Origin: Alsobacter sp964544365
Lineage (GTDB): Bacteria; Pseudomonadota; Alphaproteobacteria; Rhizobiales; Beijerinckiaceae
Direction: 5' to 3'
Length of the DNA: 64,000 nucleotides
Assembly: GCA_964544365.1 (NCBI GenBank)
Contig: CAZJCW010000001.1
Location: 16,346-80,345 of the forward strand
The translations under genes and the position numbers were made by a program. Positions 8,352-16,829 of this stretch are shown piece by piece. The notes beneath the pieces were generated by a model, which saw only the letters and a list, made by a program, of their open reading frames with translations, ran no database searches and had not been told where the DNA came from. How positions within the stretch are numbered: the stretch's first letter is position 1; every line of letters begins with the position of its first letter.

Positions 8352-9848
8352 GTGAGCACGCGACGCAAGGGTCCACTGACTGTCGTCATGGTCGTTTCGC
8401 TCGGCCTTGCCGGCGGGTGGGGTGTCTTCGCGATGTCAGGCCATCGCCTCTCGGCCAGCCCCGCCTTGGCGTCGGGCCCGGAGGGAGGCGGCATGTCCGC
8501 CTTCGAGACGGCCTCGGTGACACGTGGCATCGTTCGTCGTCGCATCCAGACGGCAGGGCCCATCAAGCCGGTCGTGACCGCGCAGGTCGGATCCCAGCTC
8601 TCAGGGCAGGTCCGCGAGATCCGGGCAGACTTCAACACGGTCGTACAGGCCGGCGACGTTCTCGCGGTGCTCGACGCGAAGACCTTCGCCGCCCGCATCG
8701 ACCAGGCCATGGCCGAACTCGACATGGCGAAGGCCGCGCTGACGAACCAGACCGCCAACCACGACAAGTCGGTCGCAAACCTCCGCGTCGCCGAGCGCAA
8801 CAGCCAGCGCCTCAAGGATCTCAACTCGCGAGGCGTCGGCTCGGAGGCGCAACTCGACTCCGCGCAGCGGGATGTCGAGGTCGCGCGCGCCGAGATGATC
8901 GTGTCGAAGGCGCAGGTCGACAGCGCCCGCGCCAATGTCGTGCAGCGCCAGGCCGCCTTGTCGCAGATGACGATCGATCTGGAACGGACAGAGATCCGCG
9001 CGCCGATCGCAGGCATCGTGATTTCACGTTCCGTCGAGATCGGGCAGACCGTGGCGGCCAGCCTGTCGGCTCCCGAACTCTTCCGCATCGCCCAGGATCT
9101 GCGTCAGGTTCGCATCGATGCGCAGGTGAACGAAGCCGACATCGGCGGCGTCTCCGTCGGCAACCCGGCGACGTTTCGCGTCGATGCCCACCCCGGGCGC
9201 ACCTTCTCCGGAACAGTGTCCCAGGTGAGGCTTGCCGCGACGGAAGAAAACAACGTCGTCACCTATACCGTCGTGATCGAAGCCGAGAACCCGGACCTCA
9301 AGTTGTATCCCGGCATGACGGCGACGGTGGAGATCGAGACCGCCCGGCGTCAGGACGTGCTCCGGCTCCCGGCCGAGGCACTGCGCTTCCGCCCGAGGCA
9401 GGTGACACCGGCCATGACGGCCGGCGACAAGTCGGAGCGTCGCGAAGTGCAGCTCGAGCGTCTCGCGAAGAAGCTCTCCCTGACGCCGCAGCAGCTGGCT
9501 GCCGCGAAGGAGCGTCTCACTGCGATGGAACAGGCCAAGACCAAGTCGGCGGGCGCCGAAGGGGAAGCCAAGGCCAAGCGCGTCGGTTCGACCGATAGGC
9601 TGGCGATGGTGGTCGAGCCGCTGCTGAACGAACAGCAGCGCACCCTCTTGTCCGCGTGGCGCGAAGAACGCGAGGACACGAACGCGACCGCGGTTTGGGT
9701 CGTCGGAAACGACGGTGTTCCGATCCGGCGCCCGATCAGGATCGGCCTGGTCGACGGCACCCACGCCGAACTGATCGGCACGCCGATCACCGAGGACGAG
9801 AAGGTGATCGTCAGGGCGAGGACGCGGACCCCGAAGGATCGGCCATGA
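8352..9848 (+). CDS. MacA-like periplasmic adaptor (membrane fusion protein) with LTXXQ-like insertion
   Basis: Adaptor linking an inner-membrane MacB transporter to an outer-membrane channel, about 498 residues. GTG 8352 follows AGTGAGG with good spacing, ten bases after the previous stop. The N-terminus has one transmembrane helix (TVVMVVSLGLAGGWGVFAM). Then come the lipoyl-like halves, a long coiled coil rich in Gln, Ala and Lys, and the beta-barrel segment. Odd feature: residues about 355-445 are a charged helical insertion with LSLTPQQ at 375-381 and LLNEQQRTLL at 424-433, resembling the paired LTXXQ motifs of Spy/CpxP-type periplasmic proteins. The C-terminal beta-strands resume afterward with VWVVGNDGVPIRRPI. 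It shares an ATGA overlap with the ATPase gene. Confidence 0.9.
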   Translation: MSTRRKGPLTVVMVVSLGLAGGWGVFAMSGHRLSASPALASGPEGGGMSAFETASVTRGIVRRRIQTAGPIKPVVTAQVGSQLSGQVREIRADFNTVVQAGDVLAVLDAKTFAARIDQAMAELDMAKAALTNQTANHDKSVANLRVAERNSQRLKDLNSRGVGSEAQLDSAQRDVEVARAEMIVSKAQVDSARANVVQRQAALSQMTIDLERTEIRAPIAGIVISRSVEIGQTVAASLSAPELFRIAQDLRQVRIDAQVNEADIGGVSVGNPATFRVDAHPGRTFSGTVSQVRLAATEENNVVTYTVVIEAENPDLKLYPGMTATVEIETARRQDVLRLPAEALRFRPRQVTPAMTAGDKSERREVQLERLAKKLSLTPQQLAAAKERLTAMEQAKTKSAGAEGEAKAKRVGSTDRLAMVVEPLLNEQQRTLLSAWREEREDTNATAVWVVGNDGVPIRRPIRIGLVDGTHAELIGTPITEDEKVIVRARTRTPKDRP

Positions 9849-10585
9849 ACGCCCATGTCCGAACGCAGACGGCACTCGTCGAAGCGCGCGACCTGGTGAA
9901 GTCCTACACCGTAGGCACTCACACGATCGAGGCCCTGAGAGGCGTCACCCTGTCCATCGGCGCCGGTGATTTCGTCGCGATCATGGGGACATCGGGGTCG
10001 GGCAAGTCGACCCTGATGAATCTCGTCGGGACGCTGGACCGCCCCTCCGGTGGCGTCCTGATGATCGGGGGGCACGAGGTGTCCCGTCTTGACGACGACG
10101 GCCTCGCGGGCGTTCGAAACCGCCTCATCGGGTTCGTGTTCCAGCACTTCAATCTGTTGCCCCGCACGTCGGCCCTCGAGCAGGTCATGCTGCCGCTGCG
10201 CTATCGCCGCGTCCCGGCCAGGCAGGCGGAGGCAGAAGCGCGCGCGAGACTGGCTCAGGTCGGTCTGGGAGACCGCACGGACCACCGACCGCAGCAATTG
10301 TCGGGTGGCCAGCAGCAGCGCGTCGCCATCGCCCGCGCACTGGTCGGCGACCCACTCCTCCTGCTGGCCGACGAGCCCACGGGCGCGCTCGATTCGCGGA
10401 CATCCGCCGAGATCATGAAACTTCTCGTCGATCTCAACGACCAGGGCGTCACGATCGTCCTCGTGACCCACGATCCCACGGTGGCGACCTACGCGAAGCG
10501 CTGCATCACCATGCGTGACGGAGCCATCGTCGAGGATCGCGCCGTATCGCGCCGAGAACTGGAGACGAGTCATGCGGTTGGCTGA
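9845..10585 (+). CDS. MacB/LolD-type ABC transporter ATPase
   Basis: Nucleotide-binding subunit, 246 residues, of a MacB-type efflux or mechanotransmission transporter. Walker A GTSGSGKST, Q-loop FVFQHFNLLPRTSA (the FNLLP form typical of LolD/MacB), signature LSGGQQQR, Walker B LLLADEPTGALDS and H-loop VTHD are all present. In E. coli MacB the ATPase and permease are one chain; here they are separate genes. The start overlaps the adaptor stop as ATGA, and the 3' end overlaps the permease gene by 14 bases, so adaptor, ATPase and permease are made together. Confidence 0.93.
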   Translation: MNAHVRTQTALVEARDLVKSYTVGTHTIEALRGVTLSIGAGDFVAIMGTSGSGKSTLMNLVGTLDRPSGGVLMIGGHEVSRLDDDGLAGVRNRLIGFVFQHFNLLPRTSALEQVMLPLRYRRVPARQAEAEARARLAQVGLGDRTDHRPQQLSGGQQQRVAIARALVGDPLLLLADEPTGALDSRTSAEIMKLLVDLNDQGVTIVLVTHDPTVATYAKRCITMRDGAIVEDRAVSRRELETSHAVG

Positions 10586-11804
10586 CCTCTTTCTCGTGGC
10601 CTTGGCAGCCCTGCGGGCAAATCTTCTGCGCAGTCTCCTCACCACGCTCGGCATCATCATCGGCGTTGCCTCGGTCATCGTGATGGTGGCCGTGGGCGAG
10701 GGCGCACGCAGCGAGGTCGAGCGGCAGATCGCCAGCCTCGGCACCAACATCCTTCAGGTTCAGCCGGGATCGAGCCGGGTGCGTGGCCGTTGGGCGGGAA
10801 GCGGGACGCGGCTGCCTTTCTCCGAGCAGGATCTCCAGGCGATCCGCTCAGGCGTCCCCGCGGTCGCCGCCATCTCCGGTGTCCTGACCAACGTGGCGCC
10901 GATCGTGAACGGGCCGACGAACTGGCTGAGCAGCATCGAAGGCGTGAGCGACGACTACCTGAATGTCAGGACGTGGGATCTCGCCGGCGGTCGCTTCTTC
11001 GGCGCTGACGAGGAGGCGGCCGGCGCGCGGATCGCCGTCATCGGCCAGACCGTCGCGACCCAGCTCTTCGGCGACACGGATCCGATCGGAGCCGAAGTCC
11101 GCATCATGAATGTGCCGTTCGAGATCGTCGGCGTGCTCGAGCGGAAGGGCCAGTCGACGTCCGGAAAGGACCTCGACGATGTGGTTCTCGTCCCCGCTTC
11201 GACGGCCCGCTCGAAGATGTCGAAGCCCAACAAGAACGTCCCGCGTCAGGTGGGCAACCTGGTCATCAAGGTCACCGAAGGCGAGGCGCTCGACGAAGCG
11301 AAGGCCGAGATCGAGGATGTCCTGCGCAAGCGCCGGAGAAGTCAGGCCAACGGCGAGGACGACTTCTTCGTTCGGGACCTCGCGGACTACAACCGGACGC
11401 GTACGGCAACGCAGCAGACTTTGGGTCTTCTGCTCGGTGCAACGGCCCTGATCTCGCTTCTCGTCGGCGGCATCGGCATCATGAACATCATGCTTGTGTC
11501 CGTGTCGGAGAGGACGAAGGAGATCGGACTGCGGATGGCCGTCGGCGCGCGGCGGGGAGACATCCTGCGGCAATTCCTCACGGAATCCGTGGTGTTATGC
11601 CTCATGGGGGGATTTGCCGGCGTGATTGCCGGGGTGGGTGCCACCATCCTGTCGGCCACGGTCGCCGGCTGGCCCGTGCTGATCAGCCCGGCCATCGTCG
11701 CAACGGCCCTCGCAGCCGCCGCTGCAACAGGATTGCTGTTCGGCTTCCTGCCCGCCCGGCGTGCAGCAGGCATGAGTCCCATCGACGCCCTGCGGGCCGA
11801 CTGA
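10572..11804 (+). CDS. MacB/FtsX-type ABC transporter permease
   Basis: Four-helix permease of the MacB family, 410 residues. The first transmembrane helix (LLTTLGIIIGVASVIVMV) is followed by a large periplasmic domain of about 230 residues (MacB_PCD type). Three helices follow at the C-terminus, starting at LLLGATALISLLVGGIGIMN, which carries the conserved GGIGIMNIMLVSV and TKEIGLRMAVGA region that contacts the ATPase. ATG 10572 has GGAGA upstream. It is the last gene of the operon that starts at 3911 and is followed by a hairpin. With the adaptor it should export a periplasmic or membrane substrate, probably the glycosylated product of this locus. Confidence 0.93.
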   Translation: MRLADLFLVALAALRANLLRSLLTTLGIIIGVASVIVMVAVGEGARSEVERQIASLGTNILQVQPGSSRVRGRWAGSGTRLPFSEQDLQAIRSGVPAVAAISGVLTNVAPIVNGPTNWLSSIEGVSDDYLNVRTWDLAGGRFFGADEEAAGARIAVIGQTVATQLFGDTDPIGAEVRIMNVPFEIVGVLERKGQSTSGKDLDDVVLVPASTARSKMSKPNKNVPRQVGNLVIKVTEGEALDEAKAEIEDVLRKRRRSQANGEDDFFVRDLADYNRTRTATQQTLGLLLGATALISLLVGGIGIMNIMLVSVSERTKEIGLRMAVGARRGDILRQFLTESVVLCLMGGFAGVIAGVGATILSATVAGWPVLISPAIVATALAAAAATGLLFGFLPARRAAGMSPIDALRAD

Positions 11805-11814
11805 GCAAAGTTGC

Positions 11815-11833
11815 CGCGCCTCGAAGAGGCGCG
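11815..11833. terminator. stem-loop between convergent genes, likely bidirectional terminator
   Basis: CGCGCCTC, loop GAA, GAGGCGCG: a perfect 8-bp stem eleven bases after the permease stop and 26 bases from the end of the convergent membrane-protein gene. There is no long T tract on either side, so termination is inferred from position. Confidence 0.5.
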
Positions 11834-11858
11834 CCAATATCAAGATCCGAGCCTGGCC

Positions 11859-13607
11859 TCAGTTGAGACCTGGCTCGTTTGCAGCAGCGGTGAGGATCCG
11901 CACGATCGAGGCGAGGGCATGGGTATGAACGTAGTTCGGCCCATTGTCCGGAGCTGCCTTGGCGATCGCGAGCCAGGCTTCAGTGGTGGTGAGATCGACG
12001 TCGCTACCCATGATCGCGTTGCCCGCGCTCTGCGCGACGGGAAACAGGGCTGCAACCAGCCGCAGAGGTGCTCTGCCGAGAATCTGGGGCCAGGCAGGAT
12101 CGGAAACGACCGCGCGGAACGCCGCCAGTTCCTCCGGCGTGCAAGAACCGGTCAGATGGCCGTAGCGGAGCCATAGGGCCGCTGTGTCGCCCCGTGCCTC
12201 CACCTCGTAGCGCGTCGAAAGATCGAAGAGCAACCTTGCCGTCGCGCTCTTGTCCGGTTGGGCCGTCATGGTGCGCGAGTGAAACAGCATGTGATGGATG
12301 GCCTGGGTGGCCGACCGCAGCTCTGGCGTCAGTTTTGAACTCCGATGCGACGTCTCGCTTGCGAAGCGGCTGAACAGAGCCGCAGGAACAATGAGCGCAG
12401 GATCCGCATCGGAGAGGACGGCAGACGGAGAGGCTGCAGCCATCATCAAGGGTGCTGGCGCTTCGGCGGGCGGCATCACCGCAATCGCCACGAGGCAGGT
12501 GGCGATCATGCCGGACGATGCAATCTGCCAGCGTACCGGGCGGATTCCCTGAAGAGCCGGAACGTCGCCCCTGAGGGCCAGGATCAAGGCGATGCAGATG
12601 ATCGGGATGTGCCCCATGAGTTCGGCAACGCCGAACAGCAATCCTGTCAGAATGAACAGGACTGTCAGGGCAGAGCCGACGATCCGCGTGCCCATGCCGA
12701 GGATCAGAAGGGTTCCGAAGGCAATCTCGGCGAGCCCTGCGCCGAACACGAAGTGAAGATGCGAGAACTCCGACAGTCCGAGAAGTCTCGGAAAGTTGAC
12801 GATGGGGTAGGTCTGAACGAACGCAAGAGAGACCTCGGGCTCGAGGATCTTGTCGTGAAGAGCCAGAACCACGAGTTGAATGCCGAGGCCGCTTCTCAGG
12901 ATGAACACGGCCAGCGCATCATCCGCTTGCCATGATGGCTCGCTGGAGCGGGACCATCCCGTCCACCAGCGGCCCTTCGCGTTGGTGGCGGAAGCCGTGA
13001 GATGCGGGCCGATCACGATGAGAGCACCGGCAATCGCCAGGATCTCGAATGCGTAGTCGATCATCTCGACGATGGAGAACAGGGCGAAACTCGCGACCGA
13101 CATCACGATCAGCAGGATACTGGCTGATCGTATCCTTGACTGGACGACGAGCATCGCTCCGAGGATCGCTTGGGCAAGCAGCGCTCCCTGTGCGGCGATC
13201 GATGTTCCGGCGGTCAGATTGGGTGCAATCATGACATGCTCGAGACTGCTGATCACGAGCGTCAATCCGAACAGGATTGCAAGGATGCGCCATTCGAAGA
13301 GGCTTGGATTCAATGCGGGACGCGTCAGGAATTGCTGCAGCTTCGGGACCCGGCTGCTCAGCAGCGACATGAGCGCGACGCCGGCGACGAACATCACGGC
13401 AGCCACGAGCATCAGCGTATGCATGACATCCCACTGCAAGACAGGCTTTTGCAGCGGGATCTTGGGATCGAGGAACCAGCGGGCATGAGCCGACGCGGAG
13501 GCGGGCGCCATGGCGAAGGCCACGGTCGCAAAGAACCGGGTAAAGCGAGACGACGCCATTCTGGCCAAGACGTTCGATGCGACGGGTACTGCGATGCGGT
13601 CTCGCAT
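11859..13607 (-). CDS. orphan multi-spanning membrane protein with signal peptide
   Basis: I do not recognise this 582-residue protein. An N-terminal signal peptide ends at about ASASA-HARW. About nine to ten hydrophobic segments follow, with histidines near membrane ends (WDVMHTLML, SSLEHVMI, SHLHFVFG, ELMGHIP). The middle part, with its GLGIQLVVLALHDKIL and GLAEIAFGTLLILG segments, is loosely DoxX-like. After the last helix there is a soluble tail of about 180 residues. ATG 13607 is chosen because GGAG lies six bases upstream. It stands alone: convergent with the exporter operon and preceded by a non-coding stretch. A membrane redox or metal role would be a guess. Confidence 0.7.
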   Translation of the reverse strand: MRDRIAVPVASNVLARMASSRFTRFFATVAFAMAPASASAHARWFLDPKIPLQKPVLQWDVMHTLMLVAAVMFVAGVALMSLLSSRVPKLQQFLTRPALNPSLFEWRILAILFGLTLVISSLEHVMIAPNLTAGTSIAAQGALLAQAILGAMLVVQSRIRSASILLIVMSVASFALFSIVEMIDYAFEILAIAGALIVIGPHLTASATNAKGRWWTGWSRSSEPSWQADDALAVFILRSGLGIQLVVLALHDKILEPEVSLAFVQTYPIVNFPRLLGLSEFSHLHFVFGAGLAEIAFGTLLILGMGTRIVGSALTVLFILTGLLFGVAELMGHIPIICIALILALRGDVPALQGIRPVRWQIASSGMIATCLVAIAVMPPAEAPAPLMMAAASPSAVLSDADPALIVPAALFSRFASETSHRSSKLTPELRSATQAIHHMLFHSRTMTAQPDKSATARLLFDLSTRYEVEARGDTAALWLRYGHLTGSCTPEELAAFRAVVSDPAWPQILGRAPLRLVAALFPVAQSAGNAIMGSDVDLTTTEAWLAIAKAAPDNGPNYVHTHALASIVRILTAAANEPGLN

Positions 13608-14313
13608 GGCCGACTCCAAAGGTGATCACCGACCAGGGCCGGCGTCGTGTTGCCCACTGTGAGGGCCAACCCAGAGCGTTTCTTCAGAGGTGGAGGTCCG
13701 CTCAGGCAGATCTCCTAAGTTTCTTTACGCAGATTGCGTCTGTTAAATAGACGTTACCAACTTCGCTCGAATTGAGAACGGGAGTTCGTCCTGCACCCGC
13801 TGGTGACTTGGTCGTACATCGCGCCGGGGGACCAAACGTAACGCCATCGCGACATCCGGCGGTGGACTGTGTCCGACCAATGTATGGGACCAAGGGCTCG
13901 CGTTTCTCTGTCTCGGAGCACGCCGGAAACGGTCAAGGACGCTGTAGAGCCAAGCGGTCTCGGCCGCCGTGCACGCATCGCTTCCGCTCGCGGAAGAGGA
14001 TCGTCACACGCGGGAGTCGTGGATCGTCGACGGCGCCGGGGCGCGCAACACGGCTCGGACTGCCCGACCCTCGCAAGGTTCACGCCGTCATCGCGTGACG
14101 CATCACGACAATCTCTGGATGAGAAAAAGCTCAACAGATGCGAGGGCGTGGGCCACGGCAGCGCGCACGCGGAAAGTCATGCCGAGAGGCCGAAACCTCG
14201 ATAGTCGTGACGGTATCGGGTAAGCCGGTTCGAGGCAGGTGGAAATGGACCTGCCCCTGCAACGCTCCGCTACCGAGGAGGATGAAGGATCAGGTTTGGT
14301 TCGGCGTCGGCTG
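13608..14313. other. about 700 bases with no recognisable gene
   Basis: No open frame here shows a family signature or a plausible start with a ribosome-binding site. The frames that exist are Arg/Ser-rich and look like chance. Visible structure is limited: a perfect 10-bp palindrome GGTGATCACC at 13621-13630, 14 bases before the start of the minus-strand membrane gene, and an inverted repeat CGTCT/AGACG around 13736-13752 in a locally AT-rich patch. It probably contains the membrane gene's promoter and the 3' end of the oxidoreductase transcript. A decayed gene cannot be excluded. Confidence 0.5.
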
Positions 14314-15189
14314 TCATTCCGACGGTTTCAATTTGTCCTGCGTCTTGGTGTCGAAGTCCGAAGCATCGTGGCGTTCGTGGAGCTGCATCGCGAGGTCGCC
14401 GTTCACCCGGTTGACCATGCGCCCCCTCTTCGCCGCCGGTCGCTCCCCGATCGCATCAGCCCATCGCTGGACGTGCTTGTAGTCCTGCACCTGGAGAAAC
14501 TCCGCGGCATCATACAGCCAGCCTTTCACCAGCCCGCCATACCAGGGCCAGATCGCGATATCGGCGATCGTATAGTCCGGCCCCGCAATGAACTCCGTTT
14601 CCGCAAGACGTCGGTCGAGCACATCCAGTTGCCGCTTCGCCTCCATCGAGAAGCGGTCGATTGCATATGCGATCTTGGTCGGCGCGTAGGCGTAGAAGTG
14701 GCCGAAGCCACCGCCCAGATACGGCGCGCTGCCCATCTGCCAGAAGAGCCAGGACAGGCATTCGGCTCGCGGACCCGCCTCGGTCGGCAGGAAGGCTCCG
14801 AATTTCTCGGCCAGGTAAACCAGAATGGAGCCGGACTCGAACACCCGTATCGGCGTCGGCCCGCTCCGATCGAGCAAGGCAGGAATCTTGGAGTTCGGGT
14901 TCACGGCCACGAACCCGCTTCCGAACTGCTGCCCTTCGCCGATCCGGATGAGCCAGGCGTCGTACTCGGCGCCGGCATGGCCAAGCGCGAGCAATTCCTC
15001 CAGCATCACCGTAACCTTGACGCCGTTGGGCGTGCCGAGCGAGTAGAGTTGAAGAGGGTGGCGTCCGACCGGCAGGTCCTTCTCGTGCGTCGGGCCGGCC
15101 ACCGGCCTGTTGATGTTCGCGAAGCGACCGCCGTTGTCCTTGTTCCAGGTCCAAATCTTGGGAGGCTTGTATCCAGGGGCATCGGTCAT
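14314..15189 (-). CDS. yghU: glutathione-dependent disulfide-bond oxidoreductase, YghU type
   Basis: GST-superfamily enzyme of 291 residues that reduces disulfides with glutathione. It is recognised by the long N-terminal extension (PPKIWTWNKDNGGRFANINR and GPTHEKDLPVG), then the thioredoxin-fold start LYSLGTPNGVKVTVMLEELL, with the threonine and asparagine typical of the Nu-class in place of Ser/Cys. The FESGSILVYLAEKFG segment binds glutathione, and the all-helical C-terminal domain contains DYTIADIAIWPW. The open frame runs to 15432, but ATG 15189 gives the family's usual N-terminus. It is probably its own transcription unit, downstream of the lipoprotein gene on the same strand. Confidence 0.93.
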   Translation of the reverse strand: MTDAPGYKPPKIWTWNKDNGGRFANINRPVAGPTHEKDLPVGRHPLQLYSLGTPNGVKVTVMLEELLALGHAGAEYDAWLIRIGEGQQFGSGFVAVNPNSKIPALLDRSGPTPIRVFESGSILVYLAEKFGAFLPTEAGPRAECLSWLFWQMGSAPYLGGGFGHFYAYAPTKIAYAIDRFSMEAKRQLDVLDRRLAETEFIAGPDYTIADIAIWPWYGGLVKGWLYDAAEFLQVQDYKHVQRWADAIGERPAAKRGRMVNRVNGDLAMQLHERHDASDFDTKTQDKLKPSE

Positions 15190-15277
15190 TGCGGTCGTTC
15201 CAGCACTTGGTGAGATGAAAGTCCCAGTCACAATCTCAGATTGCAGGCGAATATTTTCCAACCAGGCCGCAGCCGTG

Positions 15278-15583
15278 TCACGGACAGATGAAGTTCGGCC
15301 CGCTGGCGCGACAGACGTTCCCGTTCGGCAGCAGAAGATCGCCAGAAGGCGTGCGCTGCACATAGGCGCCGTTGGGGAGCGTGAAGCCGCCAGCACCATC
15401 GCGCAAAACGCGGGTACCGTCCGGCAGTACATAGGTTCCGCCGGCGTCCGCCCTGATCATCTTGGTCGCATCGGCCGCAACGGGTGCCGGTTGCATCCGT
15501 CGCGGCGAATCCGACGGAGACATGCACCCGGCAAGCACGGGCACGAGAGTCAGGGGCAGCGCTCGGATCAATTTTCTGCTCAT
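15278..15583 (-). CDS. small lipoprotein with three LPxG-type repeats
   Basis: A 101-residue predicted lipoprotein. The signal sequence MSRKLIRALPLTLVPVLAGC ends in a lipobox with Cys20. The mature part is short and low in complexity: three units of roughly G-x-x-x-LP-D/N-G (YVLPDGT, FTLPNGA, LLLPNGN) in the last 60 residues, ending with two cysteines (VCRASGPNFICP) that could form a disulfide. AGGAG stands five bases before the ATG. No enzyme signature is seen; a structural envelope role is an inference. It is often missed because a longer frame covers it. Confidence 0.75.
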   Translation of the reverse strand: MSRKLIRALPLTLVPVLAGCMSPSDSPRRMQPAPVAADATKMIRADAGGTYVLPDGTRVLRDGAGGFTLPNGAYVQRTPSGDLLLPNGNVCRASGPNFICP

Positions 15584-15601
15584 GGGTGCTCCTATGGACC
15601 T

Positions 15602-15626
15602 GTGGGTCGGTTCATCCCGGACCCAC
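15602..15626. other. GTGGGTC/GACCCAC stem-loop upstream of lipoprotein gene
   Basis: Seven-bp perfect arms with an 11-base loop. On the minus strand it lies after the UPF0178 gene and 19 bases before the lipoprotein start. It could end the upstream transcript or lie in the lipoprotein leader. No T tract follows. Confidence 0.3.
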
Positions 15627-15774
15627 CCTATGCTCTCCTTCCATGGCGGACGAGGCCATGGCGATAAGCACGGCGAACTCCTCACAATGAAGTGCTTGTG
15701 CGTCGAAAACGCGACCGCTGGAACCACAGGCGCTACCAGTCCCCCGAAACCTCCGTCAGCCTTTCGACCATGCG

Positions 15775-16263
15775 TCAGTCTGGACGAAAACCTGCGCGCT
15801 TCAACCGCGTAATCGCAAGATCGAGGGCAGAGAGAAAGGCCGACCGGTCCTGGCCCGAGAAGGCACGGGGGCCGCCGGTGATCTCGCCCGAAGACCGCAG
15901 TTGCTCCATCAGATTGCGTGTTGCGAGTGCCATTCCAATCGACTGTTCCGTAAAGGCCTTGCCTGTCGGCGCGATCACATCTGCGCCCGCCTTCACGCAG
16001 CGGGCCGCCAGGGGCACGTCGGTCGTGACAACGATGATGCCCCGGCGAGCACGCTCGGCGATCCAGTCGTCCGCGACGTCGAGACCCGCCGGAACGACGA
16101 CGCGTTCGACGAGCACATCGCTGGGAACCTGCATCCAGCTGTTGGCTACGATCCAGCACCGCACCTTGTGCCGTCCGGCGACCTTGTAGACCTCGTTCTT
16201 CACGGGGCATGCGTCAGCGTCCACCAGGATGCGGATGGAGCCTGCCTCTGCGTCGTCGCTCAT
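15775..16263 (-). CDS. UPF0178 (YaiI/YqxD, DUF188) family protein
   Basis: A 162-residue member of the UPF0178 family, which has a PIN-like nuclease-type fold but no proven function. The family's start ILVDADACPVK is present, with further acidic and small-residue motifs: PAGLDVADDWI, GIIVVTTDVPLAARC, GADVIAPTGKAFT and ITGGPRAFSGQDRSAFLSALD. ATG 16263 is used; GTG 16272 would add three residues. It is divergent from the cupin gene across about 110 bases. Confidence 0.9.
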   Translation of the reverse strand: MSDDAEAGSIRILVDADACPVKNEVYKVAGRHKVRCWIVANSWMQVPSDVLVERVVVPAGLDVADDWIAERARRGIIVVTTDVPLAARCVKAGADVIAPTGKAFTEQSIGMALATRNLMEQLRSSGEITGGPRAFSGQDRSAFLSALDLAITRLKRAGFRPD

Positions 16264-16371
16264 GCTGGACACTATCCGTTCCGGATCAGGAGATCACCCT
16301 GCACGGGCTCTGGATCCGTTGTGCAGTCTGGGCCATGCTCTGGTCGCAGACCCATGCAAAGGAACCCCGCT

Positions 16372-16821
16372 ATGGCCGAACTCGAGAAGGGTATCACGCG
16401 TGTCGGAGAAGGCTTCAAGGGTCAATCCTGGAACATTCTAGGGCAGACCTACTATCCCAAGGCGAGTTGCGACGCGACCTTTGCGTTCGAGACGAACAGC
16501 GACCCGGGCCAGTTCGTCCCGGTCCACATTCACCCGACGCAGGACGAGTTCATCCTCGTGCTCGATGGCGTGCTTTCGCTCAAGCTCGACGGGGTCTGGA
16601 CAGAGGCCAAGGCCGGCGACCTCGTGAGGATGCCCCGCGGTATTCCGCATGGATATTTCAACAAGTCGGACAAGCCGGCGCGAGCCCTGTTCTGGGTATC
16701 CCCGGCGCGAAAGCTCGAAGCGCTCTTCAACAGCCTCGACAACCTGACGGACGTCCCCAAGGTGATCGCGCTGTCGGCGGAGCATGAGGTCGAGTTCCTG
16801 CCACCCGAAGCGAACGCCTGA
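16372..16821 (+). CDS. small single-domain cupin protein
   Basis: A 149-residue cupin barrel. Motif 1 is PVHIHPTQDEFILVLDG (two His and a Glu metal ligand), and motif 2 is MPRGIPHGYFN (third His). The order and spacing match a metal-binding cupin. Substrate unknown; such proteins range from isomerases and dioxygenases to sensors. AAGGA nine bases before ATG 16372 supports the start; ATG 16354 is less likely. Its stop is nine bases from the end of the convergent FadR-type gene. Confidence 0.88.
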   Translation: MAELEKGITRVGEGFKGQSWNILGQTYYPKASCDATFAFETNSDPGQFVPVHIHPTQDEFILVLDGVLSLKLDGVWTEAKAGDLVRMPRGIPHGYFNKSDKPARALFWVSPARKLEALFNSLDNLTDVPKVIALSAEHEVEFLPPEANA

Positions 16822-16829
16822 CAGGCCAA

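Noticed and set aside
13754..14204. short frames of 108 to 126 residues in the gene-poor stretch
   Set aside because: Arg/Ser-rich sequence, no ribosome site, no motif, and frames on both strands at once; they look like chance.
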